A stretch of 63,462 bases of DNA from assembly GCA_022448245.1 (NCBI GenBank), contig JAKVCO010000022.1, positions 1 to 63,462 of the forward strand. The letters run 5' to 3'. A program made the position numbers and the translations under genes. Position 1 is the stretch's first letter. Each line of letters begins with the position of its first letter. The stretch comes from Paracoccaceae bacterium (lineage in GTDB: Bacteria; Pseudomonadota; Alphaproteobacteria; Rhodobacterales; Rhodobacteraceae). The notes below the pieces were generated by a model that saw nothing but the letters and a program-made list of their open reading frames with translations, ran no database searches and was not told the DNA's origin. Positions 44,168-53,314 of this stretch are shown one piece after another.

Positions 44168-45562
44168 TCAGCTTTCGATTTCACCCTCGGCGAGCGGCTG
44201 AGGCGTCTCTGCGGGGGCAGGTTCCGGCGCAGGCGCTGGCGCGAGGGCCGGTGCTTCTGCGGGCGCCTCCTGCGGCGCGGCAGGTGCCGCGGGCGCGGTC
44301 TCGGCGCTGACCTTGGGCGTGAACGCCCCTTCAAAGCGGAAGACGCGCGACGTGCGCCAGTTCCCATTCCGGTCGCGTTCGTCTTCAAGCACGGTACCCG
44401 TGCCATAGACGGGCGCTGTGTCTGACGGAGGTGCGGTGAGGTCGAGCTTGCCGAAGAAGGTGACATAGCGCTGGCGCGGGTTTGTGGGATCGAACCGGTT
44501 CAGTCCGGGCACCTCAGCGCTGTAGCCCGGAACCTCGAGCCGCACGATGAAAGAGGAGTTGCCGACTGCTGCCGTTCCGGTCACTGGCACGGACGCGCTG
44601 GCGGAGAAGCCTGTGGCGGCCTGAGCACGGGTGCCTTTGCCGACAGCACGGAAGTCCTGTTGTTCGAACTGCAGCTCCGTTTCTAGCCCGATGGCGGGGA
44701 CCGAGATCTTCATGGGATTGGTGAAGTCGAGCGTTGCCGCGCCACCTGCCTGGGGATGACGATAGGACCGGATCCGCACCACCGCATCCGCCGACAAGCC
44801 GAACAGGGTACCATCGGTGGGGAAGATCTGAATTTTGTAATCGCCATTGTTGGCGGCCACGAAATTGTAGCTGACGATGGCAAAGAGATCGCGCCCGAAG
44901 GTCTCGAAGATGATGCGCGCGTCATTTTCTGGCAGTTTGAGCGTGTTCTCGAAGGGGAAGATGGGCTGCTTCACTTGGATGTTTTCGTCGACGATCTGGA
45001 AGTCCCAAGGGAAGGCACCTGTATCGACGGCCGTGCCGTTGAGCATCTGCTGCGCGCAGTTTTTAGCCTCCCAGTTGTTGAGGTTCCGATCAAGCCCTTG
45101 ATCAAGCGCGCGGAGTCCGGTGATCGGCAGGCTCTGGGTCTGGAAATCATATCGCCCCGTGTCGATCCCGAAGAGGCGATCGAAGTTCTGTGAGAGCCGG
45201 GCGCTGTTCACGATCTGCGCGATTGTCGCTTGGTAGTGAAAGACGCCGTTGAAGTAGTCACGTCGCTCGAATTCATTCGCGAAGGCTCGGCGGCAGTCGA
45301 AGTCTTCTGCCGTCGACAGTAGATATGAGACGAAGTTCACGTAGAAATTGGCGTCCTGCAGCTGCTGCGGGTTCGCTTTGATCCAGGAATACAGCGCGCG
45401 CGGGTAAGGGGCCTGAAGGTCCTGCGTCGCCGCGAGGCGCACGATGTCGAGCTTGGGCGCGAGGCCCGTACTGGAAGGGCCTTGTTGCGCGTCGGCGGGT
45501 TGGGCGGCGCTAAAGCCTGCAAAGAGGAAGGCACCGAGAAACAGCTGATAAAGGCGTCGCAT
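44168..45562 (-). CDS. Exported hypothetical protein, 464 aa
   Basis: No function assigned. A signal peptide (1-26) leads into a helical N-terminal half (to about 175) and a beta-rich second half containing two similar sandwich-like stretches (KIQIFPTDGTLFGLSADAVVRIRSYR; SFIVRLEVPGYSAEVPG). The last 60 residues are an Ala/Pro/Glu linker-like tail. Two cysteines (DCRRA and KNCAQQ) may pair. It converges on the peptidoglycan-binding gene and belongs physically to the exported-protein region. Confidence 0.68.
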   Translation of the reverse strand: MRRLYQLFLGAFLFAGFSAAQPADAQQGPSSTGLAPKLDIVRLAATQDLQAPYPRALYSWIKANPQQLQDANFYVNFVSYLLSTAEDFDCRRAFANEFERRDYFNGVFHYQATIAQIVNSARLSQNFDRLFGIDTGRYDFQTQSLPITGLRALDQGLDRNLNNWEAKNCAQQMLNGTAVDTGAFPWDFQIVDENIQVKQPIFPFENTLKLPENDARIIFETFGRDLFAIVSYNFVAANNGDYKIQIFPTDGTLFGLSADAVVRIRSYRHPQAGGAATLDFTNPMKISVPAIGLETELQFEQQDFRAVGKGTRAQAATGFSASASVPVTGTAAVGNSSFIVRLEVPGYSAEVPGLNRFDPTNPRQRYVTFFGKLDLTAPPSDTAPVYGTGTVLEDERDRNGNWRTSRVFRFEGAFTPKVSAETAPAAPAAPQEAPAEAPALAPAPAPEPAPAETPQPLAEGEIES

Positions 45563-45734
45563 CTGAAGGTCTCGCTTCGAATCGTTTTTTTAAATTCGCG
45601 GGGTAAGCTACCCGGTTAACAGCGTAAGGAAGTAGGACCATCGCGCAACGAAATTGCGCAGGGCCGGTCGGCTGCCACTGACCTGTGCGGCGCCGCACCT
45701 TTTCTTCGGGCACCACCGGGCGTAAGCGAAGCAT

Positions 45735-46961
45735 ATGCGCTTCCAATCCCTCTCCGATGCCCGCCGGGGCCCTATCTGGCGTCGCCCAGAGGCATTCCTT
45801 TTGCTGACGGCCATTGCGATGCCTTTGAGCTTTTCGGTGTGGTCCGCGCTCCTCAATAACTTCGTGATCGAGCTGGCGTCCTTTGATGGCTCGGACATCG
45901 GGTGGCTGCACACGGTGCGCGAGATCCCAGGGCTTTTGGCCGTTGGGGTGATCGCCATCATCATGGTGATGCGAGAGCAGGTGCTTGCCGTCATTATGTT
46001 GATCCTGCTCGGCGTGGCCACAGCGATCACCGCCTACTTCCCGTCGATGGGCGGGATCTTGACCATTACGATGCTCAGTTCGATCGGGTTTCATTACTAT
46101 GAGACCGCGAACCAATCGCTTCAGCTGCAATGGTTGGAGAAAGAGCGTGCGCCCAAGGTGCTGGGTTGGTTGATCGCTGCGGGCTCGGCTGCGACCTTCG
46201 TAGCGTACTTGTTGATCGTGCTGACCTGGAAGGCGTTCGATCTTGAGTATTCGACGGTTTATCTAGTGGCTGGCGGGCTGACGGTTGCGATTGCCGTCTA
46301 TTGCTACTTCGCTATCCCGCAGATCGAGGCGCCGGTGCCGCAGCTCAAGCAGATGGTGATCCGGCGGCGGTATTGGCTGTTCTATGCGCTCGAGTTCATG
46401 GCCGGCGCGCGGCGTCAGATTTTTATCGTCTTCGCAGGCTTCATGATGGTCGAGAAGTTCGGCTTTGAAGTGCACGAAGTGACGGCGCTGTATCTCATCA
46501 ACCTCGTGGTCAATATCTTCGTGGCGCCCGTGCTTGGCCGCGCGGTGGCGCACTTTGGGGAGCGCAACACGCTGAGCTTTGAGTATCTGGGGCTGACGCT
46601 CGTGTTCCTTGCCTATGGCGGGGTCTACTACTTTAGCTGGGGCGTGGCCGTGGCGGCGGCGCTTTATGTGATCGACCACATCTTCTTTGGGCTGGCGTTG
46701 GCTAAGAAGACCTATTTCCAAAAGATCGCGGGCGCCGAGGACATCGCACCGACGGCGGCGGTTTCGTTCACGATCAATCACATTCCGGCGGTCTTTTTGC
46801 CGGCGGTGCTGGGCTATCTCTGGCTGGCCTCGCCCGAGGCCGTGTTCTTGCTGGCGGCCTGTATGGCGCTTGTTTCTTTGATCTTGTCGCTTCTCATCCC
46901 GCGCCATCCGGGGCCGGGGAATGAGACGATCCTGGGAGGGCGCTCGTTTCAAGCGGCCTGA
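45735..46961 (+). CDS. MFS transporter
   Basis: A 408-residue inner-membrane protein with about 12 hydrophobic segments and MFS-like organisation; the segment VIDHIFFGLALAKKTYFQKIAGAEDI and VSFTINHIPAVFLPAVLG are recurrent in a conserved MFS group of roseobacters. Substrate unknown. A dispersed repeat half-unit follows the stop. Confidence 0.82.
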   Translation: MRFQSLSDARRGPIWRRPEAFLLLTAIAMPLSFSVWSALLNNFVIELASFDGSDIGWLHTVREIPGLLAVGVIAIIMVMREQVLAVIMLILLGVATAITAYFPSMGGILTITMLSSIGFHYYETANQSLQLQWLEKERAPKVLGWLIAAGSAATFVAYLLIVLTWKAFDLEYSTVYLVAGGLTVAIAVYCYFAIPQIEAPVPQLKQMVIRRRYWLFYALEFMAGARRQIFIVFAGFMMVEKFGFEVHEVTALYLINLVVNIFVAPVLGRAVAHFGERNTLSFEYLGLTLVFLAYGGVYYFSWGVAVAAALYVIDHIFFGLALAKKTYFQKIAGAEDIAPTAAVSFTINHIPAVFLPAVLGYLWLASPEAVFLLAACMALVSLILSLLIPRHPGPGNETILGGRSFQAA

Positions 46962-46962
46962 T

Positions 46963-46994
46963 GCCTCCGGCGGAAGTACAAAGCACGAAGAAGG
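46963..46994. repeat. Dispersed intergenic repeat, copy B (one arm)
   Basis: GCCTCCGGCGGAAGTACAAA followed by GCACGAAGAAGG, directly after the MFS stop, matches arm 1 of the units at 12884 and 52003. The inverse arm is absent; instead a small GGCGGGG/CCCCGCG hairpin follows. Confidence 0.68.
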
Positions 46995-47055
46995 CGGGGT
47001 TTTGCCTGGCCCCGCGCGCGCCTATCTTAGGGGACAGCAAGGATAGGAGGCGCGC

Positions 47056-47706
47056 ATGTTTGGCATGCTCATGAAGAAAGCAGAAATGGTGCCTGAGGCG
47101 GAGGCGCTGCCGGGGCGCGATTTTGCGATCCCCACGGCGAGCACGCATTTCGTCAATGGCGAGGCTTTGAAAGCGCCGGTGCCTGAGGGCATGGAAGAGG
47201 CCATGTTCGGCATGGGCTGCTTCTGGGGCGTGGAGCGGATGTTCTGGGGCCTACCGGGCATTCATGTGACCGCCGTGGGGTACGCGGGGGGCTACACGCC
47301 CAACGCCACCTATGAGGAAGTCTGTTCGGGGCGCACTGGCCATAACGAGGTGGTGCGCGTGGTCTATGATCCCTCCGTCGTGTCCTATGACGCGCTCTTG
47401 AAGGTGTTCTGGGAGGGGCATGACCCCACGCAGGGCATGCGACAGGGCAACGATCGGGGCACGCAGTATCGGTCGGGCATCTACGCCTACTCCGAGGCTC
47501 AGAAAGCTGCGGCCGAGGCCTCGCGCGAGATGTTTGCGCCGAGGCTCTCACAGCAGGGCTATGGTGCCATCACGACCGAGATCATCGATGCGCCCGAGTT
47601 CTTCTATGCTGAGGACTACCACCAGCAATATCTCGCGAAGAATCCGAACGGATATTGCTGGATCGGCGGCACGGGCGTGACCTGCCCCATTGGCACCGGC
47701 GTCTGA
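47056..47706 (+). CDS. msrA: Peptide-methionine (S)-S-oxide reductase MsrA
   Basis: MsrA repairs methionine-S-sulfoxide in proteins. The 216-residue protein carries the catalytic GCFWG motif ([11 protein letters not shown]) near residue 55 and [28 protein letters not shown]-terminal cysteine in [10 protein letters not shown] is a likely resolving residue. It ends 37 bases before prmA. Confidence 0.94.
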   Translation: MFGMLMKKAEMVPEAEALPGRDFAIPTASTHFVNGEALKAPVPEGMEEAMFGMGCFWGVERMFWGLPGIHVTAVGYAGGYTPNATYEEVCSGRTGHNEVVRVVYDPSVVSYDALLKVFWEGHDPTQGMRQGNDRGTQYRSGIYAYSEAQKAAAEASREMFAPRLSQQGYGAITTEIIDAPEFFYAEDYHQQYLAKNPNGYCWIGGTGVTCPIGTGV

Positions 47707-47743
47707 GACGTCTAAGGGCGGCGCCTAGAAGGAGGCGCTGCCC

Positions 47744-48604
47744 ATGCCCACATATTCCGCTCTGACCACCCTTGAAGGCAAAGCCGGCGCTGAGGCGCTG
47801 GGCGAAGCTCTGGAACAGCTGGAGCCGACAGGCGTCGGTGTGTTTGAAGTCGAAGACGACAGCGGGCTTTGGGAAGTGGGGGCTTACTTCCTCGATGCGC
47901 CAGATGGCGTGTCGCTTGATCTGATGGCTGCAGCCTTTGGCGCCAAGCCATTCGTTGTAAGCGAAGTGCCCGATGTGGATTGGGTTGCCAAAGTGCGCCG
48001 TGAGCTTCAGCCGGTGCAGGCAGGCCGCTTCTTTGTCTACGGGTCTCACGACGCAGATATGGTGCCTACACAAGCCGAGCCTCTGCTGATCGAGGCCGCG
48101 ATGGCCTTTGGCACGGGCCACCACGGCACCACGAAGGGTTGCCTTGAAGCTTTTGACCGTCTTCTCGACCGGGGCGAGCGATTTGACCGTGTGGCCGACA
48201 TCGGCTGCGGCACGGCGGTGCTGGCCATGGCCGCCGCTCGGGTGCTGCCTGGCACGATAATCGCGGCTGACATTGATCCCGTCGCGGTGGAAGTGGCTGA
48301 AGCCAATGTCATCGCCAACGGCCTTGGTGGTCGGGTGACCTGCCTGGAGGCCACTGGGTTTGACCACGAGGCGCTCGAAAACGCGGCGCCTTACGATCTG
48401 ATCTTTGCAAATATTCTTAAAGCGCCTCTCATCGAGCTCGCCCCGGCAATGGCGCGCCATACTGCTTTGGGAGGAAAGGCGATTCTCTCGGGCATCCTCA
48501 CGCATCAGGCAGACGAGGTCGCAGAGGTTTATGCACTGAGCGGTTTCAATGTCGACAATAAGGCAGAGATTGTTGACTGGGTGACGCTAACACTGTCCCG
48601 TTAA
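47744..48604 (+). CDS. prmA: Ribosomal protein L11 methyltransferase PrmA
   Basis: PrmA methylates the amino groups of L11 using SAM. The 286 residues comprise a short N-terminal substrate domain and a Rossmann methyltransferase domain with GHHGTTKGCLEA and ADIGCGTAVLAMAAA, then the catalytic-loop phrase IFANILKAPL. Start ATG 47744 follows AAGGAGGCG. Confidence 0.92.
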   Translation: MPTYSALTTLEGKAGAEALGEALEQLEPTGVGVFEVEDDSGLWEVGAYFLDAPDGVSLDLMAAAFGAKPFVVSEVPDVDWVAKVRRELQPVQAGRFFVYGSHDADMVPTQAEPLLIEAAMAFGTGHHGTTKGCLEAFDRLLDRGERFDRVADIGCGTAVLAMAAARVLPGTIIAADIDPVAVEVAEANVIANGLGGRVTCLEATGFDHEALENAAPYDLIFANILKAPLIELAPAMARHTALGGKAILSGILTHQADEVAEVYALSGFNVDNKAEIVDWVTLTLSR

Positions 48605-48711
48605 CCTATATTTTTAAGGGATTTTGCGTCAAACCCGAGAGGCGCGCCCCAATCTTGCCACATTCTGGTGCCATTTCAGACACGTGGTCGGGGGCGATCA
48701 CGGAGGCTGCC

Positions 48712-49122
48712 ATGTCTTATTATGCTTCGCGCTCTTTTGGTCGGAAATTGGACCGGCTGGAGCGCAAACACCGCAAGCTTGCGCGCGGTGGAGTTACGGT
48801 TTTGCGTTCTGACGGCCTGATGGTTCTTCGCCCGCGGCGTTCCGGTCTGCCACGAGCAATCGCATTTGCGGTGCTCGTGGCGATCTTCGTCGTCGGCTTC
48901 AAAGCAGTCGTGTATGTGGCCGAGGGGCCGATCACATACCAGACCCGCCTTGATCGTCTGTCCGCGGGCACTGCGCCCGAGGCCATGGCGGCGCGCGTCA
49001 TGGAAATTGATCCTGTCACGCAAGTCGTACTGGATCACGGGGAACCACTCATTGATCGGGGGCTCCAGCGTTGGAACGAATTCCGCCCAACGCTCATTGC
49101 TCAATACTGGGGACGTCTCTGA
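48712..49122 (+). CDS. Membrane-anchored hypothetical protein, 136 aa
   Basis: Unknown family. A basic cytosolic N-terminus (RKLDRLERKHRKLARG) precedes one membrane helix at about 47-68 and a periplasmic C-terminal part of about 65 residues. ATG 48712 follows CGGAGG. A strong terminator lies 25 bases after the stop. Confidence 0.72.
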   Translation: MSYYASRSFGRKLDRLERKHRKLARGGVTVLRSDGLMVLRPRRSGLPRAIAFAVLVAIFVVGFKAVVYVAEGPITYQTRLDRLSAGTAPEAMAARVMEIDPVTQVVLDHGEPLIDRGLQRWNEFRPTLIAQYWGRL

Positions 49123-49146
49123 CCATCCCAGCCTTAGGGCAAAACG

Positions 49147-49187
49147 AAAGCCGCGCCTGGATGTGTATCCAAGCGCGGCTTTTTTTT
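49147..49187 (+). terminator. Rho-independent terminator
   Basis: AAAGCCGCGC and GCGCGGCTTT with an inner TGGAT/ATCCA stem (one mismatch) and a GTGT loop, followed by eight T. It serves the 48712 gene. Confidence 0.88.
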
Positions 49188-49246
49188 ACGTCTGCCCCGG
49201 CGGTGGGACATGTGGGAGAGAGTGACTGCCGGAGCCGACGGAAGGC

Positions 49247-49453
49247 TTAGCGGTACTTGGCGACGAAGAGGTCGATGTCTGCGGACACCATGCCAATGTC
49301 GTCAAGCTGACGCGTGTTGAGAGCCTTCAGGGCGCGGCGGGTTGCGCGTGCGTCGTACCAGCCGACGAAGGCGCTATAGGCCGCAGAAAAAATACTGAAG
49401 AGGCCACCGGAGCTGGCGGTGGCGATCGGGCGGTTCGTGTCGAATGCGGCCAT
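49247..49453 (-). CDS. DUF1127 small protein
   Basis: A 68-residue basic protein with the DUF1127 (YjiS) C-terminal signature: RRALKALNTRQLDDIGM. In alphaproteobacteria such proteins bind RNA or affect phosphate and small-RNA physiology. GAGG is 7 bases before ATG 49453. The 300-base gap to ruvC holds its promoter and a LexA-like site at 49703; I see nothing else. Confidence 0.85.
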   Translation of the reverse strand: MAAFDTNRPIATASSGGLFSIFSAAYSAFVGWYDARATRRALKALNTRQLDDIGMVSADIDLFVAKYR

Positions 49454-49702
49454 GGTGTCCTCACTTGGCTGGGGGAGGCGGGCCAATCCCGTCTCTCTTA
49501 AGGCGCAGGTAGGCCTAAAGATTGCCCCTAACAAGAATGAGTTTTTGCATATGTGCCATGCTCGTTTTGCATGGCTAAAATGATGCTTAAATGACTGTAA
49601 GTAAACGCGGAATTCGGATGCGAAAGTGTCGGTTTTCGACAAGTCCGTGGCGTTTTTCTCCCTCCAAATCGCTTTGATCCGCTTCCAAGCGGCTTGGCGG
49701 GT

Positions 49703-49717
49703 GTTCTCCTTTCGTGC
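49703..49717 (+). promoter_or_regulatory. LexA-box-like site before ruvC
   Basis: GTTCTCCTTTCGTGC matches the alphaproteobacterial LexA consensus GTTC-N7-GTTC with one change (GTGC). It lies 37 bases before the ruvC start. Confidence 0.35.
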
Positions 49718-49753
49718 TAACACGTCGTTAACAAAAAGAAAGAGGCGCGAGCG

Positions 49754-50257
49754 ATGCGTGTTTTGGGCGTTGATCCGGGGCTCAGATCCACCGGTTGGGG
49801 GTTGATTGAGATGCGTGGTTCGCGACTCAGTCACTTGGCCAATGGCCAGATCGGCTCTGGTCAGGGGAGCCTTGCGGACCGTCTTCTCGCGCTCTTTGAC
49901 CAACTGTCGGGTGTTTTTGCAGCACATATGCCCGACGCTGTGGCGGTTGAGCAGACCTTCGTGAACAAAGATGGGGCGGGGACGCTCAAACTCGGTCAAG
50001 CCCGGGGCGTCGCGATGCTAGTCGCCGCGCGCGCTGGGCTCGATGTTGGGGAATACGCGCCCAATGCCGTGAAGAAGGCCGTCGTTGGTGTGGGTCACGC
50101 AGATAAGCGCCAGGTGGCGCACATGGTGGGAATGCAGCTGCCGGGTGTGCGCTTGGCGGGGGCAGATGCGGCAGACGCTTTGGCCATCGCGATCTGCCAC
50201 GCGCATCACTTGCAAAGCGCGGGGCGCCTAAGCACGGCGCTGAAGGCGTCCGCATGA
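49754..50257 (+). CDS. ruvC: Holliday junction endonuclease RuvC
   Basis: RuvC cuts Holliday junctions as a dimer. The 167-residue protein has the RNase H-like acidic residues: Asp7 in [12 protein letters not shown], Glu in AVEQTFVN and Asp in [14 protein letters not shown]. First gene of ruvCAB; it overlaps ruvA by 4 bases. Confidence 0.95.
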   Translation: MRVLGVDPGLRSTGWGLIEMRGSRLSHLANGQIGSGQGSLADRLLALFDQLSGVFAAHMPDAVAVEQTFVNKDGAGTLKLGQARGVAMLVAARAGLDVGEYAPNAVKKAVVGVGHADKRQVAHMVGMQLPGVRLAGADAADALAIAICHAHHLQSAGRLSTALKASA

Positions 50258-50916
50258 TAGGTAAGATTGCCGGTCGCGTCGAATACCGCGCTGAGGATCA
50301 CGTGCTGATCGATGTGCGCGGTGTTGGATACCTCGTCTACTGCTCTGAGCGCACGTTGGTTGCCTTGCCCGGCGCGGGTGAGGCTGTGGCCCTGTATACC
50401 GAGCTGCTCGTGCGGGAGGACAACCTTCAGCTTTTTGGGTTCCTGACGCTGACCGAAAAGGAATGGCACCGGTTGCTGACCTCGGTGCAGGGGATCGGTG
50501 CCAAGGCCTCGATGTCGATCCTTGGCACGCTGGGCGGCGAAGGTGTTGGCCGTGCCATCGCGCTTGGGGATTGGAACGCGGTTGCGGCGGCGAAAGGGGT
50601 GGGTCCCAAGACCGCTCAGCGCGTCGTCAATGAGCTTAAAGACAAAGCGCCAACCGTCATGGCCATGGGCGCGACTGCAGGCCCCGCCACGGATGAGGTC
50701 GTTGAGGTTGTGGAGACTGCCGCTGCCCCTGCCACACCCAAAGTCAACGCGCCAAAGGATAGCGGAGCGCAGGCGGCGGCCCTTTCGGCACTCGGCAACC
50801 TAGGCTACGGCCCTGGTGATGCCGCGGGCGCTGTGGCGCAAGCCGCCGGTGAAGGGGCGGAAAGCGAAGCGGATCTGATCCGGGCGGCGCTGAAGCTTCT
50901 GGCGCCGAAGGGGTAG
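50254..50916 (+). CDS. ruvA: Holliday junction helicase subunit RuvA
   Basis: RuvA binds the four-way junction and loads RuvB. The 220 residues show the N-terminal OB fold ([20 protein letters not shown]), tandem helix-hairpin-helix motifs ([27 protein letters not shown]), an Ala/Pro/Thr linker and the C-terminal domain III that contacts RuvB. Confidence 0.95.
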   Translation: MIGKIAGRVEYRAEDHVLIDVRGVGYLVYCSERTLVALPGAGEAVALYTELLVREDNLQLFGFLTLTEKEWHRLLTSVQGIGAKASMSILGTLGGEGVGRAIALGDWNAVAAAKGVGPKTAQRVVNELKDKAPTVMAMGATAGPATDEVVEVVETAAAPATPKVNAPKDSGAQAAALSALGNLGYGPGDAAGAVAQAAGEGAESEADLIRAALKLLAPKG

Positions 50917-50920
50917 GGCG

Positions 50921-51940
50921 ATGACGCGTGACATCGATGATCTGAGCCCGGAGCAACGTCCCGGGGATGCCGACCGTGCTCTAAGGCCCCAACAGCTTGC
51001 GGATTTCATCGGCCAGAAGGATGCGCGCGCGAACCTCTCGGTCTTCATAGAAAGCGCCCGTCGTCGGGGCGAGGCCATGGATCACGCCCTGTTTCACGGA
51101 CCTCCGGGGCTAGGTAAGACGACGCTCGCCCAGATCATGGCGCGCGAGCTCGGTGTGAATTTCCGGATGACCTCTGGTCCCGTGCTGGCGAAGGCGGGCG
51201 ACCTGGCTGCGATCCTGACCAATCTAGAGGCGCGAGATGTCCTCTTCATCGACGAGATCCACCGCCTCAATCCGGTGGTGGAAGAAGTGCTGTATCCCGC
51301 GCTGGAAGACTTTGAGCTCGACCTCGTGATCGGAGAAGGCCCTGCCGCGCGCACCGTGCGGATCGAGCTTCAGCCGTTCACGCTTGTCGGGGCGACGACG
51401 CGGCTCGGGCTGCTGACCACGCCTCTGCGTGATCGCTTTGGCATTCCCACGCGCCTTGAGTTCTACACTGTCGATGAGCTCCACGAGATTGTAACCCGCG
51501 GCGCGCGTCTTCTTGGCGTCGAGGCTGATGCCGATGGGGCCCGGGAGATTGCTAAGCGTGCCCGTGGGACGCCACGCATCGCCGGCCGCCTCCTGCGGCG
51601 GGTTGTGGATTTTGCCGTAGTAGAGAGCGACGGGCGGATCAGTCGAGCTTTGGCAGACAACGCACTGACGCGGCTCGGTGTTGATGACCTTGGCCTCGAT
51701 AGCGCTGATCGCCGTTACCTGCGCCTCATTGCCGAAAACTATGCCGGCGGTCCGGTCGGTGTGGAGACCATGTCCGCTGCCCTGTCAGAGAGCCGTGATG
51801 CGCTTGAGGAAGTTATCGAGCCATACCTTTTGCAAATGGGCCTCCTTCAGCGCACCCCGCGCGGCCGGGTGTTGGCCCAAAAGGCCTGGGCGCATCTGGG
51901 CTTGCCGGTGCCAAAGTCCCAAAGTGATCTCTTCAACTGA
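50921..51940 (+). CDS. ruvB: Holliday junction helicase motor RuvB
   Basis: RuvB is the AAA+ motor of branch migration. The 339 residues carry Walker [10 protein letters not shown], Walker B LFIDEIHR, sensor 1 VGATTRLG and the arginine finger near PLRDRFG, followed by the winged-helix domain. It starts 4 bases after ruvA. Confidence 0.96.
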   Translation: MTRDIDDLSPEQRPGDADRALRPQQLADFIGQKDARANLSVFIESARRRGEAMDHALFHGPPGLGKTTLAQIMARELGVNFRMTSGPVLAKAGDLAAILTNLEARDVLFIDEIHRLNPVVEEVLYPALEDFELDLVIGEGPAARTVRIELQPFTLVGATTRLGLLTTPLRDRFGIPTRLEFYTVDELHEIVTRGARLLGVEADADGAREIAKRARGTPRIAGRLLRRVVDFAVVESDGRISRALADNALTRLGVDDLGLDSADRRYLRLIAENYAGGPVGVETMSAALSESRDALEEVIEPYLLQMGLLQRTPRGRVLAQKAWAHLGLPVPKSQSDLFN

Positions 51941-52002
51941 GAGCGCAATGACGCCTTACGAATTCGAGTTGAGGCGTGGGGGCGCCTCGCTGCGCTCGGC
52001 GT

Positions 52003-52086
52003 GCCTCCGGCGGCCCTCCGGGGGAAGTACACAGCACGAAGAAGGGGCGCATTTGTTTCCTGACTTCTCTGTGCCCCGTACTTGAC
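52003..52086. repeat. Dispersed palindromic repeat, copy C (both arms)
   Basis: After ruvB, GCCTCCGG at 52003 and GGGAAGTACACAGCACGAAG (52022 onward) continue into AAGG; the inverse arm CTTCTCTGTGCCCCGTACTT lies at 52064-52083. The unit resembles copy A at 12884 in both arms. The rest of the 232-base gap before 52173 shows no gene. Confidence 0.72.
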
Positions 52087-52172
52087 GGCTCGGTGGGGCT
52101 GTATGAGCGGTTGCGAGTTTGGGGGCGGTTTTCTCGCTTCACCCTTCTTGCGGGACGCGGTAACTCCCGCCC

Positions 52173-52799
52173 ATGGATGCTGCAGCGGTCGAGACTTTCT
52201 TTACACGAAGTGACGGTGCCTACGTTTTTGCACGGTGGGGCCGGCCCATTGCGCCGGTCGTCTTTGGCGTGGAGCAGGCAACGCTTGATGTTGTGAAAGC
52301 CGCGTTTGAAGCGGTGGTGGTACTTGCCGGTCACAAGATGGCCGAGGTCGACCCGGAGCTTGGCGTCAATCTCATGGTGTTTTTCGTCCGCGAATGGGAT
52401 GAGCTCTCAGAGGTTCCGCATTTGGGTTCACTTGTGCCCGACCTCGACCCGCTGTTGAAAAAGCTCAAAGCGGCCGACGCCAACCAATACCGCATCTTCC
52501 GCTTTGATGAGGACGGCGCCATCAAGGCAGCGTTCGTTTTCATTCGGATGGATGAGCATATGTCGGCAGTATCCGCCGACACACTTGCTCTCTCGCAAGC
52601 GGTTCAGACCATCCTTTTGTGGTCCGACACTGCATTCATGGATCTCTCACCTCTTGCGCAGATCGAAGATAAGGTGATCCTGCGGCCCGACATCGCTAAT
52701 CTGATTCGTGCGGCCTACGACTCGGTAATGCCAGTGGCCGCGCAGGATGCTAGCCACGGTTTGCGCATTGCGGCACGCCTTGGGGCGGGTAAACAGTGA
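52173..52799 (+). CDS. Conserved hypothetical protein, 208 aa
   Basis: No family recognised. A soluble alpha/beta protein with FTRSDGAYVFARWGRPIAPVVFGV at the start, a beta-rich centre (LMVFFVREW ... YRIFRFDEDGAIKAAFVFIRMD) and a helical end. No signal or membrane helix. It lies between ruvB and ybgC and is 37 bases from the latter. Confidence 0.72.
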   Translation: MDAAAVETFFTRSDGAYVFARWGRPIAPVVFGVEQATLDVVKAAFEAVVVLAGHKMAEVDPELGVNLMVFFVREWDELSEVPHLGSLVPDLDPLLKKLKAADANQYRIFRFDEDGAIKAAFVFIRMDEHMSAVSADTLALSQAVQTILLWSDTAFMDLSPLAQIEDKVILRPDIANLIRAAYDSVMPVAAQDASHGLRIAARLGAGKQ

Positions 52800-52836
52800 A
52801 GACGGGCGCGAATACATGTCAGGGGAGGGTCAGCTG

Positions 52837-53226
52837 ATGCCTCAAACATTCCCCGTCACCGTCTATTACGAAGACACCGACATGGGCGGCATCGTCTATC
52901 ACGCCAACTATCTGAAGTTCATTGAGCGGGCGCGATCAACGTGGGTCGCCGAGCTTGGCGTGGATCAGCTGAAGCTGAAGGTAGAGGGCGTCATTTTTGT
53001 GGTACGCCGCATCGAGTCCGATTTTCTGGCACCGGCGATACTTGGCGATCAACTCACTGTGACGACGGAAACTGAAAGTCAGTCGAATGCGCGCTGGGTG
53101 CTGCGCCAATGCGTGCTCAAGGGCAGTGAAAAGCTCTTTGAAGCGCTTGTGACGGTAGTCGCCATGACCCCTCAGGGCCGCCCCACGCGGCTTCCAGCGG
53201 AACTCCGCGCGCAACTCGACGTGTAA
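52837..53226 (+). CDS. ybgC: Acyl-CoA thioesterase YbgC
   Basis: YbgC is a hotdog-fold thioesterase, the usual first gene of the tol-pal cluster. The 129 residues contain YYEDTDMGGIVYHANYLKFIERAR with the active-site Asp. ATG 52837 has GGGGAGG 8 bases ahead and matches the family start; ATG 52816 is possible. Confidence 0.9.
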   Translation: MPQTFPVTVYYEDTDMGGIVYHANYLKFIERARSTWVAELGVDQLKLKVEGVIFVVRRIESDFLAPAILGDQLTVTTETESQSNARWVLRQCVLKGSEKLFEALVTVVAMTPQGRPTRLPAELRAQLDV

Positions 53227-53314
53227 CGGGGCGAGTTGGCGTAGCTTTCCCCTGCCTTTTGGGCTATCCTGTTTCTAAATGAGGGCGAAAACAGCCCCGC
53301 TAAAAGAGGCAGAT

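Noticed and set aside
51976..52296. Small open frames over the repeat after ruvB
   Set aside because: They translate the dispersed repeat itself; the similar peptide after the MFS gene is explained by the same DNA.
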